From NCBI GenBank assembly GCA_947313855.1, contig CAMZNS010000001.1:1-60358 (forward strand): DNA of 60,358 nucleotides. The letters are read 5' to 3'. Made by a program: the position numbers and the translations under genes. Positions 1 through 9,334 of the stretch are shown here, one piece after another (the stretch's first letter is position 1; the number at the start of each line of letters is the position of its first letter). The notes under the pieces were generated by a model. That model saw only the letters and a list, made by a program, of their open reading frames with translations. It was not told the origin of the DNA and ran no database searches. The stretch is from an uncultured Deferribacteraceae bacterium. Lineage in GTDB: Bacteria; Chrysiogenota; Deferribacteres; CAMZNJ01.

Positions 1-10
1 GGAGGACGAA

Positions 11-2590
11 ATGTACTACGACTCAAAACGATGTGACAAAAAATGGCAACAAATATGGGAAGAAACAAACGCTTTCCAACTAAAACAAGAGGCACTCACT
101 AAAAAACTCAACAACTACTACGTGCTCGAAATGCTGCCTTACACATCAGGGTCGCTACACATGGGACATGTTAGCAACTACACCATCGGCGATATCATGG
201 CACGATTCAAAACAAAACAAGGTCTCAATGTCCTGCACCCAATCGGATGGGACGCTTTCGGACTACCAGCGGAAAACGCAGCGCGTGACAAAGGACTACA
301 CCCATGGGACTGGACCTTCAACAACATAAACGAAATGAAAAAAGAACTCAAAACACTCGGATTTAGCTACGACTGGTCAAGAGAAATCGCAACAGCAACA
401 AAAGAATACTACAAATGGGAACAAAAACTCTTCATCGAACTCTACAACAAAAATCTAGCCTACAGAAAAAACTCCAAAGTCAACTGGTGCAACGAATGCA
501 AAACCGTGCTCGCTAACGAACAAGTCGAAGACGGACAATGCTGGAGATGCTCAAGCGAAGTGCAAATATCATCCCTACAACAGTGGTTCCTACGTATCTC
601 AAACTACGCACAAGAACTACTCGACGGACTCGATACTCTAGAACAATGGCCACAACGAGTTATACAGATGCAACGAAACTGGATAGGAAAAAGTAGCGGT
701 GCTAACGTTATCTTCCAAATCAAAGATAGCAACACTCAACAGAATATCACTACCTTCACAACAAGACCCGATACACTGTACGGAGTAACATTCATCTCAC
801 TCTCAATCAACTACAGCAACCTAAACAGTATCACTACCTCCGAACACAAACACAATGTCCACAAATTTATCGCCGAAACAAAAGCAGAAAACGCCAAACA
901 AGATAGGAAAGAAAAAGAACAACTAGGTGTCTTCACAGGAGCACTCGCAATACACCCGATCACAGGCAACGAAATACCCATTTACGTCGCAAACTATGTC
1001 TTAGACGAATACGGCTCAGGAGCACTCATGGGTGTACCCGCACACGACGAACGCGACTACGGCTTCGCAACCAAATACAACCTAAACATTCTACCCGTAA
1101 TCGCACCACACAACAACCATGACGACGACTCCTACCAACTACCATACACCGAACACGGTATCATGGTCAACTCACAACAATTTAACGGACAAACAAGCCA
1201 ACAAAGTGCTGAGCAAATTGTGCTACTACTCGAAAGCAAAGGGCTCGGTAACAGCGAAACCACATACCGACTACACGACTGGGGCATCTCACGACAACGA
1301 TACTGGGGAACACCAATACCGATGATACACTGCAACTCTTGCGGGATTGTCCCTGTTGACTTGGACGACCTCCCCGTTGAGCTACCCAAGGACGTCTCCT
1401 TTGAACAGGACGGCAACCCGCTGGATAGACATGAAGAATTCATCAACACCACATGCCCAAAATGCCAAGCACCTGCCAAACGTGAAACAGACACCATGGA
1501 CACATTTATCAACAGCAGCTGGTACTTCCTAAGATACTGCGACCCCAACAACAACGAATCTATCTTCGACAAAAACGCTGTGGACAGCATCAACCCCGTC
1601 AATATCTACGTTGGCGGTGTGGAGCATGCTGTTATGCACCTCCTGTACAGCAGGTTCTTCGTTCGCGTACTACGCGATCTCGGCTACCTATCATTCGACG
1701 AACCGTTCACACACCTCATCACACAAGGCATGGTTTGCATGACAAGCTACAAATGCCCCAACCACTCTTGGCTTTACCCACATGAAGTTGAAGACGATCG
1801 CTGCATCCACTGTCAAAGCAAGGTTACTGTTGGTCGTGCGGAAAAGATGAGCAAGTCGAAAAATAATGTTGTCAACCCCAAAGAGATTATGGAGCAACAC
1901 GGCGTGGATAGCTGTCGTCTGTTTACCATGTTTGCTGGACCTGTGGACAAGGATATTCAGTGGAACCAAGAGGGTATCGAGGGGATGAAGCGGTTTTTAG
2001 GTCGCGTCTACACCCTCGTGGTGCAAAATAAACAACACGTACAGGAACGAAAATACACTACCACCAACTCCGAAACCAACTCGCACCTACTTTACCACAT
2101 AAACTACACAATCAAAAAAGTTACCAACGATATCGAGTCTGTTGCCTTCAACACTGCCATCGCCGCCATCATGGAGCTTGTCAACGTACTCTACAAGGTG
2201 GACACCAAAACCCTGACCAACGACGATCGCAAACTGTTCGGCTACGCTGTGCACTGTGTAATCGAGCTCTTATCCCCATTTGCACCACATATTTGCGAAG
2301 AGCTCAACGAGATTATCGACGGCCATACCGACAGCTATCAGCTCATCTGCAAAACACCTTGGCTGAAATACGACGACAACCACACCACCCTCAATACCGT
2401 AACCATCGGTGTGCAGATTAATGGCAAGATGCGTTCCACCATTACCATCGACGCTGATGCGTCTGAGGAGGACGCTGTTCAACATGCCCGCCAAGACAGC
2501 AAAATACTCGGGTACATCGATGCCGACGGTGTAACCCTCGTCAAAACTATCTACATTAAAGGTAGAATATTAAACTTTATAGTGAAATAA
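11..2590 (+). CDS. leuS: Leucyl-tRNA synthetase
   Basis: Class I aminoacyl-tRNA synthetase that charges tRNA-Leu with leucine in the cytoplasm. The 859 residues match the usual bacterial length. The ATP-binding HMGH is at residues 50-53 and KMSKS at 612-616. A zinc-type CNEC...CWRC pair lies near residues 160-180. The editing (CP1) domain shows TTRPDTLYG, and a second cysteine-rich insert (CPNH...CIHC) lies just before KMSKS. The start is preceded by GGAGGACGAA, so the gene is complete although it begins 10 bases into the window. It heads a compact run leuS, lptE-like, holA, era. The first 1.3 kb is strongly A+C-rich on the coding strand, after which composition becomes balanced. Confidence 0.97.
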   Translation: MYYDSKRCDKKWQQIWEETNAFQLKQEALTKKLNNYYVLEMLPYTSGSLHMGHVSNYTIGDIMARFKTKQGLNVLHPIGWDAFGLPAENAARDKGLHPWDWTFNNINEMKKELKTLGFSYDWSREIATATKEYYKWEQKLFIELYNKNLAYRKNSKVNWCNECKTVLANEQVEDGQCWRCSSEVQISSLQQWFLRISNYAQELLDGLDTLEQWPQRVIQMQRNWIGKSSGANVIFQIKDSNTQQNITTFTTRPDTLYGVTFISLSINYSNLNSITTSEHKHNVHKFIAETKAENAKQDRKEKEQLGVFTGALAIHPITGNEIPIYVANYVLDEYGSGALMGVPAHDERDYGFATKYNLNILPVIAPHNNHDDDSYQLPYTEHGIMVNSQQFNGQTSQQSAEQIVLLLESKGLGNSETTYRLHDWGISRQRYWGTPIPMIHCNSCGIVPVDLDDLPVELPKDVSFEQDGNPLDRHEEFINTTCPKCQAPAKRETDTMDTFINSSWYFLRYCDPNNNESIFDKNAVDSINPVNIYVGGVEHAVMHLLYSRFFVRVLRDLGYLSFDEPFTHLITQGMVCMTSYKCPNHSWLYPHEVEDDRCIHCQSKVTVGRAEKMSKSKNNVVNPKEIMEQHGVDSCRLFTMFAGPVDKDIQWNQEGIEGMKRFLGRVYTLVVQNKQHVQERKYTTTNSETNSHLLYHINYTIKKVTNDIESVAFNTAIAAIMELVNVLYKVDTKTLTNDDRKLFGYAVHCVIELLSPFAPHICEELNEIIDGHTDSYQLICKTPWLKYDDNHTTLNTVTIGVQINGKMRSTITIDADASEEDAVQHARQDSKILGYIDADGVTLVKTIYIKGRILNFIVK

Positions 2591-2629
2591 TACCACCATG
2601 GCACTTGCCACACTTGGGAGATACTTAAC

Positions 2630-3316
2630 ATGACACTAACAAAACTACGCACCCTTCCCGTTATCCTACTACTTGGGCTCTCCACCACCCTCGTGAGTAG
2701 TTGCGTCAGGTACTCCCTCACCACCACACCGGCACCCCTCACCGACGGATACTACTCCATCGGAACCATATCCAGTGGACTAGAAGATATCAAATACCAA
2801 ATAAGCTTCAACCGGCAAGTGTCCAACTTCCTAGCACAATTCAACATCTACTCACAAAATATCGACTCATTCTACCTAGTAGACAGCACACTGTACACAA
2901 TCGATACCAGTAGTATTCTGAAAAATAACTTCGGAAACGCCGAAATTAGCCAAATCGAACTGCAAGTCATCTTCTCCGTAGTACCCAGCAACAGACAACG
3001 ACAAGGAGGCGTTACTCTCAGACGATTCACCAAAACATACTCCTCCAAAGCATACTACAACATCGACGCAAGCGTTGTACAAACAACCACCAACTCACTC
3101 GACGCATTCCAAAGAGCTCTCGAAGATATACTCTTCGACTTCCGAATAGACCTCATCGATCATGCACTATCCGTAGAAAAAAATATCGAACAGCAAAACA
3201 GGGGCATCAAACAAACAACTAACCCCAAAACAGAAACATCCAAAACAGAAACATCCGAAACAGAAACATCCGAAACAGAAATACCCGAAACATCCAAAGG
3301 AGTCGTGCTCGAATGA
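2630..3316 (+). CDS. lptE: LptE-like LPS-assembly lipoprotein
   Basis: Predicted outer-membrane lipoprotein of 228 residues. A hydrophobic signal peptide ends in a lipobox VSSC with the lipidated cysteine at residue 25. LptE plugs the LptD barrel that delivers lipopolysaccharide to the cell surface. Sequence similarity in this family is weak, so the call rests on the lipobox, the size, the mixed strand/helix body, and above all the position between leuS and holA, which is the classical place of lptE. The last 30 or so residues before the stop are a low-complexity run of (K/S)TET units, a short in-frame tandem repeat. The stop codon overlaps the start of holA by 4 bases. Confidence 0.7.
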   Translation: MTLTKLRTLPVILLLGLSTTLVSSCVRYSLTTTPAPLTDGYYSIGTISSGLEDIKYQISFNRQVSNFLAQFNIYSQNIDSFYLVDSTLYTIDTSSILKNNFGNAEISQIELQVIFSVVPSNRQRQGGVTLRRFTKTYSSKAYYNIDASVVQTTTNSLDAFQRALEDILFDFRIDLIDHALSVEKNIEQQNRGIKQTTNPKTETSKTETSETETSETEIPETSKGVVLE

Positions 3317-4401
3317 AGTATTATATCCATGGCGGACAAGCATTCTGTGCCAGCAATATCAGCCAAATCGAAGACCAATTCTCACTCTCAGAACGACACG
3401 ACAACTGCGAACGTGAAGTGTTCTTCGCCAGCAACAACGACCTCGACACACAAGACATACTCTACTTCCTATCCACAACACCAATCTTCTGCGAAGCACG
3501 ACTCGGTATCATCAAAGACGCCAAAAGCAACCCCAAACTAATGCGTGCAATACTCAACACACCCAACATCGACAACGTACACATCATCGTTGTAGACGTT
3601 GTCGATACACAACCCAAAAAGAAAATTACAAAAAACAAAACAAAAACTAACACACAAAAAAATAGCAAAACAAACAAAACAGTAGCATTCCCACAAACAC
3701 GTACAATCGAAAAAGCAGGATTCACTATCCTAAACGAACAGATATTCAACCGACTCTCTGGACCACAACACATCGCAAACTTTATACGACAAAACTTCAA
3801 CATGAACATGGGCATGAACGACGCCCGAAGCATTTTCGACAGCTACGACCAAAATATGAGCCTGATTATCAACGACCTCAACAACATCCTACTCTACATG
3901 GGACAAATCGAAGACCGAAGCAACAACAATATCGCCAACAAACTCAAACAAGCCAAACCAAAAACAGCAAAAGATATACTCAAATACCTGCCATTCTACA
4001 AAACAACAAACATCTTCCCACTACTCGACGCCTTCTCAGAAAAAAATAAATACACCGCAACACGAATACTACACAATATACTACAAAGCAACATCAACGA
4101 CGCAACTCTCATCGCCCTATTCAACTCCATATTCCGACAAGTCAAACACATCTACGGACTGCACATCGACACAACAATGGTCACAAACAAAAATACACTA
4201 CCAACATTCGCCATTCGATCCCTACAACAAAAATCCGTCAACAAATGGACGATAACACAAATGACACTATTCTTCCACGAAGCAGCAAAACTAGACTTCA
4301 AACAAAAAACCGGTGCCATAACACCACAAGACGCTCTCATCACAATAGTGGAAATGCTACCCTACAACACAACGGATGGACTAACAACATATGAACTTTA
4401 A
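3313..4401 (+). CDS. holA: DNA polymerase III delta subunit
   Basis: Clamp-loader delta subunit, 362 residues, which opens the beta sliding clamp. The ATGA overlap with lptE implies translational coupling. The C-terminal collar-like helix pattern LFFHEAAKLDFKQKTG fits HolA, as does the N-terminal YYIHGGQAF...I start that replaces a Walker motif. A lysine/threonine-rich low-complexity stretch (about residues 98-120) interrupts the first domain. Divergence from well-known HolA is considerable, and the leuS-lptE-holA order strengthens the call. The coding strand is very A+C-rich. Confidence 0.8.
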   Translation: MKYYIHGGQAFCASNISQIEDQFSLSERHDNCEREVFFASNNDLDTQDILYFLSTTPIFCEARLGIIKDAKSNPKLMRAILNTPNIDNVHIIVVDVVDTQPKKKITKNKTKTNTQKNSKTNKTVAFPQTRTIEKAGFTILNEQIFNRLSGPQHIANFIRQNFNMNMGMNDARSIFDSYDQNMSLIINDLNNILLYMGQIEDRSNNNIANKLKQAKPKTAKDILKYLPFYKTTNIFPLLDAFSEKNKYTATRILHNILQSNINDATLIALFNSIFRQVKHIYGLHIDTTMVTNKNTLPTFAIRSLQQKSVNKWTITQMTLFFHEAAKLDFKQKTGAITPQDALITIVEMLPYNTTDGLTTYEL

Positions 4402-5302
4402 AGCAGGATACGTAATGGTCATGGGACTACCCAACGCCGGCAAATCAACCCTAATGAACAGGCTACTACAACAAAAAGTATCCATCGTCACACACAAAGC
4501 ACAAACAACAAGAGCAACAATCACAGGCGTTCTCAATACACCAAACATGCAAGCAATTATGCTCGATACACCCGGATACCAAGAACGACGAGACAAACTC
4601 AACAAAATGATACGCGAATCCTTCAAAACACTAGTGCCATACACCGACGTCGCTCTCATCGTCATCGATCCCATCACAATGAAACTACTCGCAAAAGAAA
4701 AACACAACAACGATGCCACTCCTTTCCACAACCTCATCGATATGGTAAACTCCATGCCCGTACCAAAAATAATCGCTCTCAACAAATGGGACAAATACCC
4801 CAAAAATATGTTCTACCAAGCAGCAACAACACTAGGAGAATACATCCAATACGACGAACTCATACCCATATCTGCAACAAGCCAACGTGCCGGAAACAAC
4901 ATAGACTCACTCGCACAACTACTGGAAAAATACCTCCCCGTTGGCGAAAAAATATGCGACGCCGAAACAATCAGCACAAACAACGAAGGCTTCCTCGCAT
5001 CAGAATTCGTTCGCGAAAAAATATTCCAACACACCAACGAAGAGATACCCTACTCAACAGCCGTTCTAACAACAGCCATGGACGAAACAAACACGGTCAT
5101 ACACCTCAACATGGACATCATGGTGAAAACGAATAGCCAAAAAGGTATCATCATCGGCAAAAACGGACAGATGCTAAAACGAATCGGCGAAGAAGCACGA
5201 CTCGAACTGGAACAACTACTAGGCAAACGCATCTACCTCGAACTATACGTACGCGTCAACGAACGCTGGGACAGGGACATCGAAAGCATCAGCGGGCTCT
5301 AG
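4391..5302 (+). CDS. era: GTPase Era, 16S rRNA maturation
   Basis: Era binds the 3' end of 16S rRNA and couples small-subunit assembly to growth. The 303 residues match the family. G1 is GLPNAGKS at residues 12-19, G3 is DTPGY, G4 is NKWD, and a C-terminal KH domain carries [15 protein letters not shown] followed by LYVRV. The start lies 11 bases inside the end of holA, so the four genes from leuS form one transcription unit. Eight bases after the stop begins a 360-bp array of 9-bp repeats. Confidence 0.96.
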   Translation: MNFKAGYVMVMGLPNAGKSTLMNRLLQQKVSIVTHKAQTTRATITGVLNTPNMQAIMLDTPGYQERRDKLNKMIRESFKTLVPYTDVALIVIDPITMKLLAKEKHNNDATPFHNLIDMVNSMPVPKIIALNKWDKYPKNMFYQAATTLGEYIQYDELIPISATSQRAGNNIDSLAQLLEKYLPVGEKICDAETISTNNEGFLASEFVREKIFQHTNEEIPYSTAVLTTAMDETNTVIHLNMDIMVKTNSQKGIIIGKNGQMLKRIGEEARLELEQLLGKRIYLELYVRVNERWDRDIESISGL

Positions 5303-5310
5303 CACCCCCG

Positions 5311-5668
5311 TGACGTGGTGAGCGTGGTGGACGTGGTGGACGTGGTGAGCGTGGTGAGCGTGGCGGACGTGGTGAGCGTGGTGAGCGTGGTGAGCGTGGT
5401 GAGCGTGGTGGACGTGGTGGACGTGGTGGACGTGGTGGACGTGGCGAGCGTGGTGGACGTGGCGAGCGTGGTGGACGTGGTGAGCGTGGCGGACGTGGTG
5501 GACGTGGTGGACGTGGTGAGCGTGGTGAGCGTGGCGGACGTGGTGGACGTGGTGGACGTGGTGGACGTGGTGAGCGTGGTGGACGTGGCGAGCGTGGTGA
5601 GCGTGGTGAGCGTGGTGAGCGTGGTGGACGTGGTGAGCGTGGTGAGCGTGGTGAGCGTGGCGGACGTT
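5311..5668 (+). repeat. 9-bp minisatellite array, about 39 copies
   Basis: Tandem units of GTGGTGAGC and GTGGTGGAC, with a minority carrying GTGGCG. The array begins 8 bases after the era stop and ends about 50 bases before the tRNA-Phe promoter. Variant units are interspersed rather than sorted into blocks. All frames on both strands stay open because of the 9-bp period, but none carries a credible start or ribosome-binding site, so I read it as non-coding. Confidence 0.95.
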
Positions 5669-5721
5669 GCCAATAAAATAGCGGGGAATACATGTTAATA
5701 CTAGAAACATTATTAAATACC

Positions 5722-5750
5722 TTGACACCCAAGGAACAACCTGTTATAAT
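5722..5750 (+). promoter_or_regulatory. Sigma70-type promoter of tRNA-Phe
   Basis: TTGACA at 5722-5727 and TATAAT at 5745-5750, both perfect consensus, separated by exactly 17 bases. The -10 ends 9 bases before the mature tRNA 5' end, so transcription starts almost at the tRNA. Confidence 0.93.
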
Positions 5751-5759
5751 GTGTGAGTT

Positions 5760-5832
<73 letters not shown>

Positions 5833-5980
5833 CTTTATAACTTCCGTGGATTACCTTCACGCCGGTTATTTACTGTGCCCTTGCACTTGTGGCAACACCC
5901 TTCTTTTTTCCACTCCAACGTCAACGTCAGTCCCGTCAGCAACCGCCAACCCCCTGCTCCCGTCAGCAACCACGGCACCC

Positions 5981-6295
5981 CTAAGCCTTCCCATCCCCTG
6001 CCATTTGGCTCAGCACCCCTTCCAGCCTTGCTAATGATTTCCCTAGCTCGCTAATGGCTTTGTTTATGTCCTTTAGGTCGCTGCGAAACGATTCCAGTTC
6101 CTCCTTGGCGTAGGATAGCTCCACCCCTTTTTCCAGCGATAGCAGCCGTTCCGACATCTGTTTGTCCCTCTCTCTTAGGTCTGCTTCCACCGATTTTTTG
6201 TCCTCCATTCTGTTCCTTGATGCTCTGTAGTATAGTGCAACAATGGACACAATCGTCCCCAGCGTTAAATATTCATTTATTATTATTGAGTACAT
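5981..6295 (-). CDS. Mu-like phage DUF2730-type membrane/coiled-coil protein
   Basis: A 104-residue protein. One N-terminal membrane segment (about residues 10-26) is followed by a charged coiled coil, including ERLLSLEKGVE and ISELGKSLARLEG, to the end. This architecture and pattern match the small DUF2730 proteins of Mu-like prophages, which sit near lysis and morphogenesis genes; their function is unknown. No other phage gene is adjacent. The nearest are the minus-strand Gam, holin and peptidase genes 23 kb away. A direct repeat built on CCCGTCAGCAACC lies just after the stop (about 5933-5971). A generic XhlA-like or bacterial coiled-coil protein cannot be excluded. Confidence 0.6.
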   Translation of the reverse strand: MYSIIINEYLTLGTIVSIVALYYRASRNRMEDKKSVEADLRERDKQMSERLLSLEKGVELSYAKEELESFRSDLKDINKAISELGKSLARLEGVLSQMAGDGKA

Positions 6296-6395
6296 ATTGT
6301 TCCTGCTTTAATTTTGGTTTGCCAGCCCTATTATTTTTTAGGGCGACCATGGGGTATGCTACATGGAGTAGCGGTTAAAGGGGTTACATCCGTGG

Positions 6396-6440
6396 ACGAG
6401 TTTTTGTCAGTGCGAGTTTTTGTCAGTGCGAGTTTTTGTC
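6396..6440 (+). repeat. 16-bp direct repeat upstream of symporter gene
   Basis: CGAGTTTTTGTCAGTG is repeated twice, followed by a partial third copy. It sits in the spacer between the divergent DUF2730-like and symporter genes. A small hairpin (GCCCTA/TAGGGC, 6325-6344) lies beside it. The position allows a regulatory role, but nothing proves it. Confidence 0.6.
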
Positions 6441-6531
6441 GATAATTATTTTTCTGAAATTATGGTAGTAATCTAGTAAAAGCTAGTGTACAGTATTTAA
6501 TTATCTTACTATTTTCATCGGAGGAGCCACT

Positions 6532-7848
6532 ATGACAACATTCGTTAATATTTGGTCTCGCTACCCCTTGTGGTTACGCATTATTGCTGCTCTTATTTTG
6601 GGCATAGTTGCTGGAATCGTCATACCGAGCATTGCAATTCACTTCAAGATACTTGGAGACCTATTCATTCGCCTCATTCGCATGCTAATTTTGCCTTTGA
6701 TTTTCATTACGATTATTAGTGGAATAGTCAGCATTAAGAGTGATGGTGGTGTGTTGGGTAAAATTTTGGGTGGTTCGGTTGCCCTCTATTTGACCACATC
6801 ATTTTTCGCCATATCGGTGGGATTATTGGTTGCCACCATTGTTCCCATGCCCAACAGTTTGTCCATCCCTTCGAACATGGATTCCGAGGCTCTCCGCGTC
6901 CCCCCGTCCCCTAGCGAGGTTTTCCTCAATCTGTTCCCATCCAACATAGCTGAGTCCATGTCTAGTGGCAACATTATTCAGGTGATTGTGTTTGCCATCT
7001 TTTTGGGAATGGCCATCAAGCTTAGCGGTTCTCACGGTACTCGTATTTCCAAGCTGTTTACAGATGGTAATGTTATCATCATGCGTCTTACCGGTTGGAT
7101 TATCGAGCTGGCACCGTTCGGCGTATTCGGTTTAATCTCCTACACGGTGGCAACTCAGGGAGCTGCTGAGCTTTTGGGCTTAGCGGGATTAATCGGTGTT
7201 GCGTTCCTTGCTTACGCTGTCCATACTCTGGTTGTTATCGGATTGCTGGTTCATTTTGCTGGTGGCGTTCCTGTCTACAACTTTTTTGCTGGCATACGCG
7301 AAGCGATTGTTGTGTCGTTTTCCACTGCATCAAGCTCGGGAACCATCCCTGTGAGCATGCGTAATGTTCGCGACAACCTCAACGTTCCGAACCACGTATC
7401 TGGTATCGTCATGCCCCTTGGTGCCACAGTCAACATGGATGGTACTTCGGTGTTTATGGGTGTCTGCACAGTGTTCCTTGCGGGCGTTTACGGCGTTGAT
7501 CTATCCATGTCGGACTATGTTCTCATTGTTGTGACTGGTGTTCTAGCGTCCATTGGTACTGCTGGTGTTCCTGGTGCTGGTGTGATTATGCTCGGCACAG
7601 TATTGACCGCGGTGGGGTTGCCTGTGGAAGGGGTACTACTCATCATCGGCGTGGAGCGTATCCTTGATATGGGTCGTACGTCGGTTAATGTTATCGGCGA
7701 CTGTGCTGTATCGCGTATTATCTCCTACAAATTCCGCACATTTGCTTCGGAAGTGGATATTGATGCCGCGGATGGTTCTGAGGATATGCCTGTGAACCCT
7801 GTCCAAGTGGAGCGTGACAGGAGGGCTCTGCAACGGGGTAACGCCTAA
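6532..7848 (+). CDS. Dicarboxylate/amino acid:cation symporter (DAACS family)
   Basis: Inner-membrane symporter of 438 residues that takes up dicarboxylates or acidic amino acids with Na+ or H+. Family marks are the serine-rich re-entrant loop SFSTASSSGTIPVSM, the NMDGT motif (GATVNMDGTSVF), and GVPGAGVIM followed by ERILDMGRTSVNVIGD in the last helices. Eight membrane segments plus two hairpins are expected. The start has an ideal GGAGGAG Shine-Dalgarno. The sequence does not settle substrate choice between glutamate/aspartate and C4-dicarboxylates. Unlike the preceding genes, the coding strand is G+T-rich. A 13-bp repeat array starts 25 bases after the stop. Confidence 0.93.
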   Translation: MTTFVNIWSRYPLWLRIIAALILGIVAGIVIPSIAIHFKILGDLFIRLIRMLILPLIFITIISGIVSIKSDGGVLGKILGGSVALYLTTSFFAISVGLLVATIVPMPNSLSIPSNMDSEALRVPPSPSEVFLNLFPSNIAESMSSGNIIQVIVFAIFLGMAIKLSGSHGTRISKLFTDGNVIIMRLTGWIIELAPFGVFGLISYTVATQGAAELLGLAGLIGVAFLAYAVHTLVVIGLLVHFAGGVPVYNFFAGIREAIVVSFSTASSSGTIPVSMRNVRDNLNVPNHVSGIVMPLGATVNMDGTSVFMGVCTVFLAGVYGVDLSMSDYVLIVVTGVLASIGTAGVPGAGVIMLGTVLTAVGLPVEGVLLIIGVERILDMGRTSVNVIGDCAVSRIISYKFRTFASEVDIDAADGSEDMPVNPVQVERDRRALQRGNA

Positions 7849-7872
7849 ACGCCTAGGGGTGCCCTCTGGTTG

Positions 7873-8013
7873 GCGTGGCGGTGTTGCGTGTCGGTGTTGC
7901 GTGTCGGTGTTGCGTGTCGGTGTTGCGTGGCGGTGTTGCGTGGCGGTGTTGCGTGGCGGTGTTGCGTGGCGGTGTTGCGTGGCGGTGTTGCGTGGCGGTG
8001 TTGCGTGGCGGTT
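7873..8013 (+). repeat. 13-bp minisatellite array, about 11 copies
   Basis: Units GCGTGTCGGTGTT (first copies) and GCGTGGCGGTGTT (later copies), in tandem. The unit length is not a multiple of three, unlike the arrays inside genes. It occupies most of the gap between the symporter stop and the terminator at 8079. Confidence 0.93.
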
Positions 8014-8078
8014 ACACGGTTAGCGTAAGCACATAGCAACGCATGGCTCCCCAACAAGGTAGCCAGAAACACAGCATG

Positions 8079-8116
8079 AAAAAAGGGGCATAGCAACACA
8101 ACTATGTCCCTTTTTT
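8079..8116. terminator. Bidirectional rho-independent terminator
   Basis: The stem AAAAAAGGGGCATAG pairs with CTATGTCCCTTTTTT, with one G-U pair and an 8-base loop. The flanking A and T runs make it work on both strands. It lies between the convergent symporter and opuCA genes. Confidence 0.88.
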
Positions 8117-8120
8117 GTGT

Positions 8121-8166
8121 CAGGGGTGCCTGTGCAGGGGTGCCTGTGCAGGTGTGCCTGCTCAGG
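8121..8166 (+). repeat. 14-bp triplicate abutting the opuCA stop
   Basis: CAGGGGTGCCTGTG twice and then a third diverged copy, ending on the stop codon of the minus-strand opuCA gene. This is one of several small arrays located exactly at a stop codon. Confidence 0.85.
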
Positions 8167-9307
8167 TACCACCCTTCTGCCTGCGATATATGCTTCCCAT
8201 GGAGATACTGCCCGCAACCTTACCATTTCGCCGTACGGCTAAGGTATCCGAGCCCGTTTTCAGCATCGTCTGAAGCCCCGCCATTAGCGTTTCTTGGGCG
8301 TCAATGGTGCCCCCTTGCACAGCCGTCGTCGTTTCAGTGTTTAGTTCGTGCTCCAAAATATCTTCAATGGTTGTAACACTTAGGTATGCTGCGAAGCCCT
8401 TGGTTTTGAAGAATCTTTGAGTAAACTCAGACTGACCTGGTGATAAAGCTTGTAAGGCATTACCGCTAAATTCGATATGTCCGTTACTGAGTAGCACAAT
8501 TTTTGAGCCTAAGAAGAACGCTTCTTCAATGTCATGGGTGACAAACACAATGGTCTTCCCTAAAGCTTGTTGTACCTCTTTTATCTCTTGGCGTAGTGAG
8601 TGTCGCACAATTTCATCTACAGCACTAAAGGGTTCGTCCATGAGTAGTATGCTTTGGTCAGAAGCCAGTGCACGTGCAACAGCCACTCTTTGTTGTTGTC
8701 CGCCTGAGAGTTCGTGAGGATACCGCTTCAGGAGCGACATATCAAGACGCAGCACCTCTGCCAGCTCCCACACCCTTTTCAAGGACTTGGCTAACGGTTG
8801 TCCTTGAATGCTCATGGTGTATGCGATATTTTTCTCTACGCTCATGTGGGGGAATAGTGATATCTGTTGCACAACATAGCCGATGCTACGTCGTAGTTCA
8901 ATGATGTTCCAGTCCTTGAGTTTTTTTCCGAGGATGTAGACACTCCCGTCGGTGGGTTCAACGAGTCCGTTGATCATCTTCAGGAGTGTTGTTTTGCCCC
9001 CGCCAGAGGAGCCGAGCAGTGTTACGAATTCCCCTTGGTATATGGCGAGGTTGATATTGTCAAGTACGAGGGGTGCGTTGGCGTTCGTGCCGTTGGCGTT
9101 ACCACTAGAGTACACCTTGGAGGTGCCTTTGAAGTGAATCACAGGCTCGCCGTTGGCGTTCGTGCCGTTGGCGTTGGCGTTCGTGCCGTTGGCGTTGCCG
9201 TTCGTGCCGTTGGCGTTGGTTCCGTTGACGTTGCCGTTGGTGCTACTGCTACTGCCGCTGCTACTACTGCTACTGCCGCTGGTTCCCACCTGAGGGTTAA
9301 TCACCAT
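8162..9307 (-). CDS. opuCA: Glycine betaine/choline-type ABC transporter ATPase
   Basis: ATPase subunit of an osmoprotectant importer, 381 residues. Walker A is GSSGGGKTT, the signature is LSGGQQQRVAVARALA, Walker B is ILLMDEPF, and the H-loop is VFVTHDIEE. A short C-terminal CBS-like region contains DTLAVRRNGKVAGSI. The oddity is at the N-terminus. About 50 residues of (G)SSS and NGTNAN repeats precede the ABC domain, and a second NANGTNAN block interrupts the domain between its first beta strands, where relatives have a short loop. A good GGGGGCAGGG site precedes this start, so the repeats are translated. It is the last gene of the ftsY-opuCB-opuCC-opuCA run. Confidence 0.9.
   Translation of the reverse strand: MVINPQVGTSGSSSSSSGSSSSTNGNVNGTNANGTNGNANGTNANANGTNANGEPVIHFKGTSKVYSSGNANGTNANAPLVLDNINLAIYQGEFVTLLGSSGGGKTTLLKMINGLVEPTDGSVYILGKKLKDWNIIELRRSIGYVVQQISLFPHMSVEKNIAYTMSIQGQPLAKSLKRVWELAEVLRLDMSLLKRYPHELSGGQQQRVAVARALASDQSILLMDEPFSAVDEIVRHSLRQEIKEVQQALGKTIVFVTHDIEEAFFLGSKIVLLSNGHIEFSGNALQALSPGQSEFTQRFFKTKGFAAYLSVTTIEDILEHELNTETTTAVQGGTIDAQETLMAGLQTMLKTGSDTLAVRRNGKVAGSISMGSIYRRQKGGT
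9078..9255 (-). repeat. In-frame repeats of 6/12 bp inside opuCA
   Basis: Plus-strand units built on GTTGGC and GTTCGTGCC encode Asn-Gly-Thr-Asn-Ala tracts on the minus strand. The array is split in two by about 35 bases of ordinary ABC-domain sequence (9113-9148). All units keep the frame. Confidence 0.88.
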
Positions 9308-9334
9308 CCCTGCCCCCTTTCACACTTGTATGTC

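Noticed and set aside
5243-5732. Long open frames on both strands across the 9-bp array (His-Val, Pro-Arg-Ser and Thr-Leu-Thr repeats)
   Set aside because: They exist only because a 9-bp period contains no stop codon. No start signals, no non-repeat domain.
7814-8099. Small frames across the 13-bp array
   Set aside because: Pure repeat translation with no ribosome-binding site; a bidirectional terminator follows.
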